A stretch of 7,013 nt of DNA from Spirochaetales bacterium (GTDB taxonomy: Bacteria; Spirochaetota; Spirochaetia; Sphaerochaetales; Sphaerochaetaceae), in NCBI GenBank assembly GCA_012519125.1, contig JAAYQY010000096.1:1-7013 (forward strand). Reading direction: 5' to 3'. The notes under the pieces were generated by a model. It saw nothing but the letters and a program-made list of their open reading frames with translations. It was not told the origin of the DNA and made no database searches. The translations under genes were made by a program, and so were the position numbers. Shown here piece after piece: positions 5,133-7,013 of this stretch (positions are counted from its first letter, which is position 1; each line of letters begins with the position of its first letter).

Positions 5133-6105
5133 ATCATCCTTCCTTTCGCTGGTCCACCATGCGTTGTCAGTACAACAAACTGAGGATGGGTACTTTCAGA
5201 TCAACCGCTTTACCGATGGACAGAGGGAAGAAGCATCCTCCCATCCCTTGTACAAGGCGATGGCAAACACCGCTGCAGGTGCTTGCCTGAGGTTCAAGAC
5301 GCATACGCCCGTACAGCTGGATATCAAGCGCATCAACCAATCGCTGCTTCCCCGTGCAGAGGAGCATGCTCTCGACCTGGCCGCTCTCTATGGCAGGCCG
5401 CTGGATCTGAATGAGAGCATCGATGTTGTCTATCAGGATGGCAACGTGGAGTATCTTCCGCTCAAAAGTGGAGCTATTGGGATTGATGCAGAGCAGACAG
5501 TAAGCATACATCTTCCGCTCCACCACCAGGTGGAAGTACGCCTACGAGGGGAGGTGGAACCTCTCGACCAAAAGCGTTCCGCTTTTCTGATGATGGGCGA
5601 TTCCATCATCCAGGGAGTGGGCCTCCATCATCCTTCCCAATCGTTGGGAGCTCAACTGGAAACGCTGCTGGATGCCAGCTTTCTCAATCAGGGCTTGGCA
5701 GGAAAGCTCATCAGTCCACGTCTGGTACAGGAGTTGCCGCTCTCTCAGCCTCTTCGGGGCATCATCGTGGGATACGGTACCAATGACTGGGTGGTCAGGG
5801 AGAACCTTGCCGAGCTCAGGGGAGAGATGTTCGCGTTGCTTGGACGCATCCGCAAATTCCATCCCCAGACGCCGGTGCTTGTCCTCACCCCGCTCTGGCG
5901 ATCAGACATCCAGGAGAAGAAGCGTATGGGTACTTTTTCTGAGATGCAGATTGCACTCACACAGGCCACACGATGCTTCCCGAAGGTCAGCGTGGCTGAT
6001 GGGCTCTCCCTCTCGCTTCGTGATAGCTACGATGATGCTTTCCTGCATCCTGACAGCAAGGCAGTGTCCTTTCTTGCCAAAGGTTTGGCACGTCAGCTGC
6101 GGTAA
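5104..6105 (+). CDS. Two-domain SGNH/GDSL hydrolase (probable carbohydrate esterase)
   Basis: Protein of 333 aa. Residues about 1-155 look like the beta-rich N-terminal domain seen in bacterial SGNH esterases (AAGACLRFKTHTPVQLDIK, later ALDLAALYG and VSIHLPLH). Residues about 160-333 are an SGNH hydrolase domain: block I MMGDSIIQG with nucleophile S167, block II NQGLAG with G197, block III GYGTND with N227, and block V with H315 (FLHPD). Such enzymes often remove acetyl or other acyl groups from sugars. The usual Asp-x-x-His of block V is not exact here: the nearest acid, D311, is one residue too far (Asp-x-x-x-His). No signal peptide or membrane segment is visible, so it is probably cytoplasmic. 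The ATG at 5104 lies inside the aldolase gene (29-bp overlap), 7 nt after GGGAG (5092-5096), implying coupled translation. The 3' end overlaps the convergent aminotransferase by 13 bp. Substrate unknown. Confidence 0.88.
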   Translation: METDHFLTSESSFLSLVHHALSVQQTEDGYFQINRFTDGQREEASSHPLYKAMANTAAGACLRFKTHTPVQLDIKRINQSLLPRAEEHALDLAALYGRPLDLNESIDVVYQDGNVEYLPLKSGAIGIDAEQTVSIHLPLHHQVEVRLRGEVEPLDQKRSAFLMMGDSIIQGVGLHHPSQSLGAQLETLLDASFLNQGLAGKLISPRLVQELPLSQPLRGIIVGYGTNDWVVRENLAELRGEMFALLGRIRKFHPQTPVLVLTPLWRSDIQEKKRMGTFSEMQIALTQATRCFPKVSVADGLSLSLRDSYDDAFLHPDSKAVSFLAKGLARQLR

Positions 6106-7013
6106 CGGGCGAACAAGAAGTTCACGGCCTCTTCCATCTTGGCAAGAGCGCGCTCTACATTGCTGGTGGGTGTCCCATAGTTCAGCCGTACGAAGTGACG
6201 GTACTCCTCTCCTCCGAACCACGTCCCATCGTTGAACGCAAGACCTGCCCGTTGGCCGAAGAAGCGTGAGAGCAGTCCGCCCCCAGGGCTCTTCTGCTCG
6301 TCATAGAGTTCCGGGTGAGCATGTTTGTCTGCTTCGACGAGGTGCATGATGAGGCTGCAGTCGACCAGACCTATGAAGGAAGCCTCGGGTTTGATGAAGA
6401 TCAGCTGGGGTACCCGTTTTGCAAGAAACTCCTCCACCAAAGACGCGTTTTTCTGAAGGTAGACCAAAAGTGCCTGAAGCCAAGGCAGACCCTTCTCATA
6501 CGAGGCGAGGGCCAAGGTTGTGGCAAAGGTCGAGGTGTCGGAGATGAACAGCTGGGAAAGGCGATGGATGAACTGCGTTCGCATCGCTTCATCGCTGAAG
6601 AGCGTGACTGAGTAGTGTTCTCCTGCAATGTTGAAGGTCTTGGAGGGCGCCATGCAGGTGATGGCAGCAGCTCCCACTTCCTTGGCAACCGTATGCAGGC
6701 ACACGTGGTCGGTGAAGCTCAGGTCGGCATGAATCTCATCACAGAGGATGATCAGGTTGTGGGCTTTGGCTACAAGGCAAAGGCGTGTGAGGGTAGGGTG
6801 GTCAAAGACAAGCCCGGAGGGATTGTGGGGTGAACAGAAGATCAACAGCTTTGCTTTTGCAGCCAGTTCCTCCAATTTCTCCCAGTCCAGGCTGAAGCGG
6901 TGGCTTGTATCATCGTAGAGAAGTGGCCAGGTGAGCAAATCCCTCTCCAGATTCCTTACTATCCTGATGAAGGGCTGATACGCAGGGAGCGGGACAATGA
7001 TGCCTTCCCCGGG
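6093..7013 (-). CDS. MalY/PatB-type PLP aminotransferase / C-S lyase (partial, N-terminus off the window)
   Basis: Fold-type I PLP enzyme. The last 306 residues are visible; roughly 85-90 N-terminal residues lie beyond 7013. The frame is open to the window edge (PGEGIIVPLPAYQPF), so a TTG at 6938 is an internal Leu codon and not a start. Family marks in order are SPHNPSG (cofactor-binding Asn), CDEIHADL (Asp pairing with the PLP ring nitrogen), APSKTFNIAG with the Schiff-base lysine at visible residue 125, GLPWLQALLVYL, and FVRLNYGTP with the carboxylate-binding Arg. Relatives include cystathionine beta-lyase PatB and E. coli MalY, which cleave C-S bonds of cystathionine or cysteine; a plain aminotransferase role is also possible. 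Between the VDCS strand and the NDGTWFGG motif the protein is about 19 residues longer than MalY. Probably unrelated in function to the sugar genes it converges with. Confidence 0.9.
   Translation of the reverse strand, partial: PGEGIIVPLPAYQPFIRIVRNLERDLLTWPLLYDDTSHRFSLDWEKLEELAAKAKLLIFCSPHNPSGLVFDHPTLTRLCLVAKAHNLIILCDEIHADLSFTDHVCLHTVAKEVGAAAITCMAPSKTFNIAGEHYSVTLFSDEAMRTQFIHRLSQLFISDTSTFATTLALASYEKGLPWLQALLVYLQKNASLVEEFLAKRVPQLIFIKPEASFIGLVDCSLIMHLVEADKHAHPELYDEQKSPGGGLLSRFFGQRAGLAFNDGTWFGGEEYRHFVRLNYGTPTSNVERALAKMEEAVNFLFARYRS

Noticed and set aside
5672..6235. A 187-codon plus-strand open frame overlapping the SGNH and aminotransferase genes
   Set aside because: Its Arg- and Ser-rich composition is typical of an out-of-frame shadow, and it crosses two well-supported genes on opposite strands.
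6936..6938. TTG as the start of the aminotransferase
   Set aside because: The frame continues in family-like sequence (PGEGIIVPLPAYQPF) to the window edge, so the TTG is an internal Leu codon and the gene is partial.

Overview
The window is 7,013 bases of dense, moderately GC-rich bacterial DNA with no RNA genes, mobile elements or CRISPR. Seven protein genes cover almost all of it. The longest gap is a divergent control region of about 110 bp. The mix of LacI and XylR/AraC-type sugar regulators, oxidoreductases, a small aldolase and an SGNH esterase is typical of a carbohydrate-fermenting bacterium. A free-living Sphaerochaeta-like spirochaete would fit, but that is an impression and cannot be shown from this sequence alone.

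Layout, left to right: (1) a LacI/GalR-family repressor on + (about 37-1122). (2) A two-gene minus-strand operon, read from right to left: an aldo/keto reductase (3156-2179) then a zinc alcohol dehydrogenase (2182-1115), joined by an ATGA stop/start overlap. (3) A divergent promoter region (3157-3267) holding a 31-bp near-palindrome that is the likely operator. (4) A plus-strand operon: a XylR-like regulator (sugar-binding domain plus AraC DNA-binding domain, 3268-4404), a fructose-6-phosphate aldolase-type small transaldolase (4455-5132) and a two-domain SGNH hydrolase (5104-6105) that overlaps the aldolase by 29 bp. (5) On the minus strand, running off the right edge, the C-terminal three quarters of a MalY/PatB-type PLP aminotransferase/C-S lyase (7013-6093).

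The central five genes read as one regulated unit around the divergent operator. I infer that an esterase frees an acylated sugar or polyol, that the AKR and ADH pair interconvert aldehyde, alcohol and ketone forms, and that the aldolase makes or cleaves a C3 ketone adduct, with the XylR-like protein sensing the substrate. The individual families are well supported. The joint pathway and its substrate are hypotheses, because the window has no transporter, kinase or isomerase. Both convergent gene pairs overlap at their 3' ends (8 and 13 bp), leaving no room for ordinary terminators between them.
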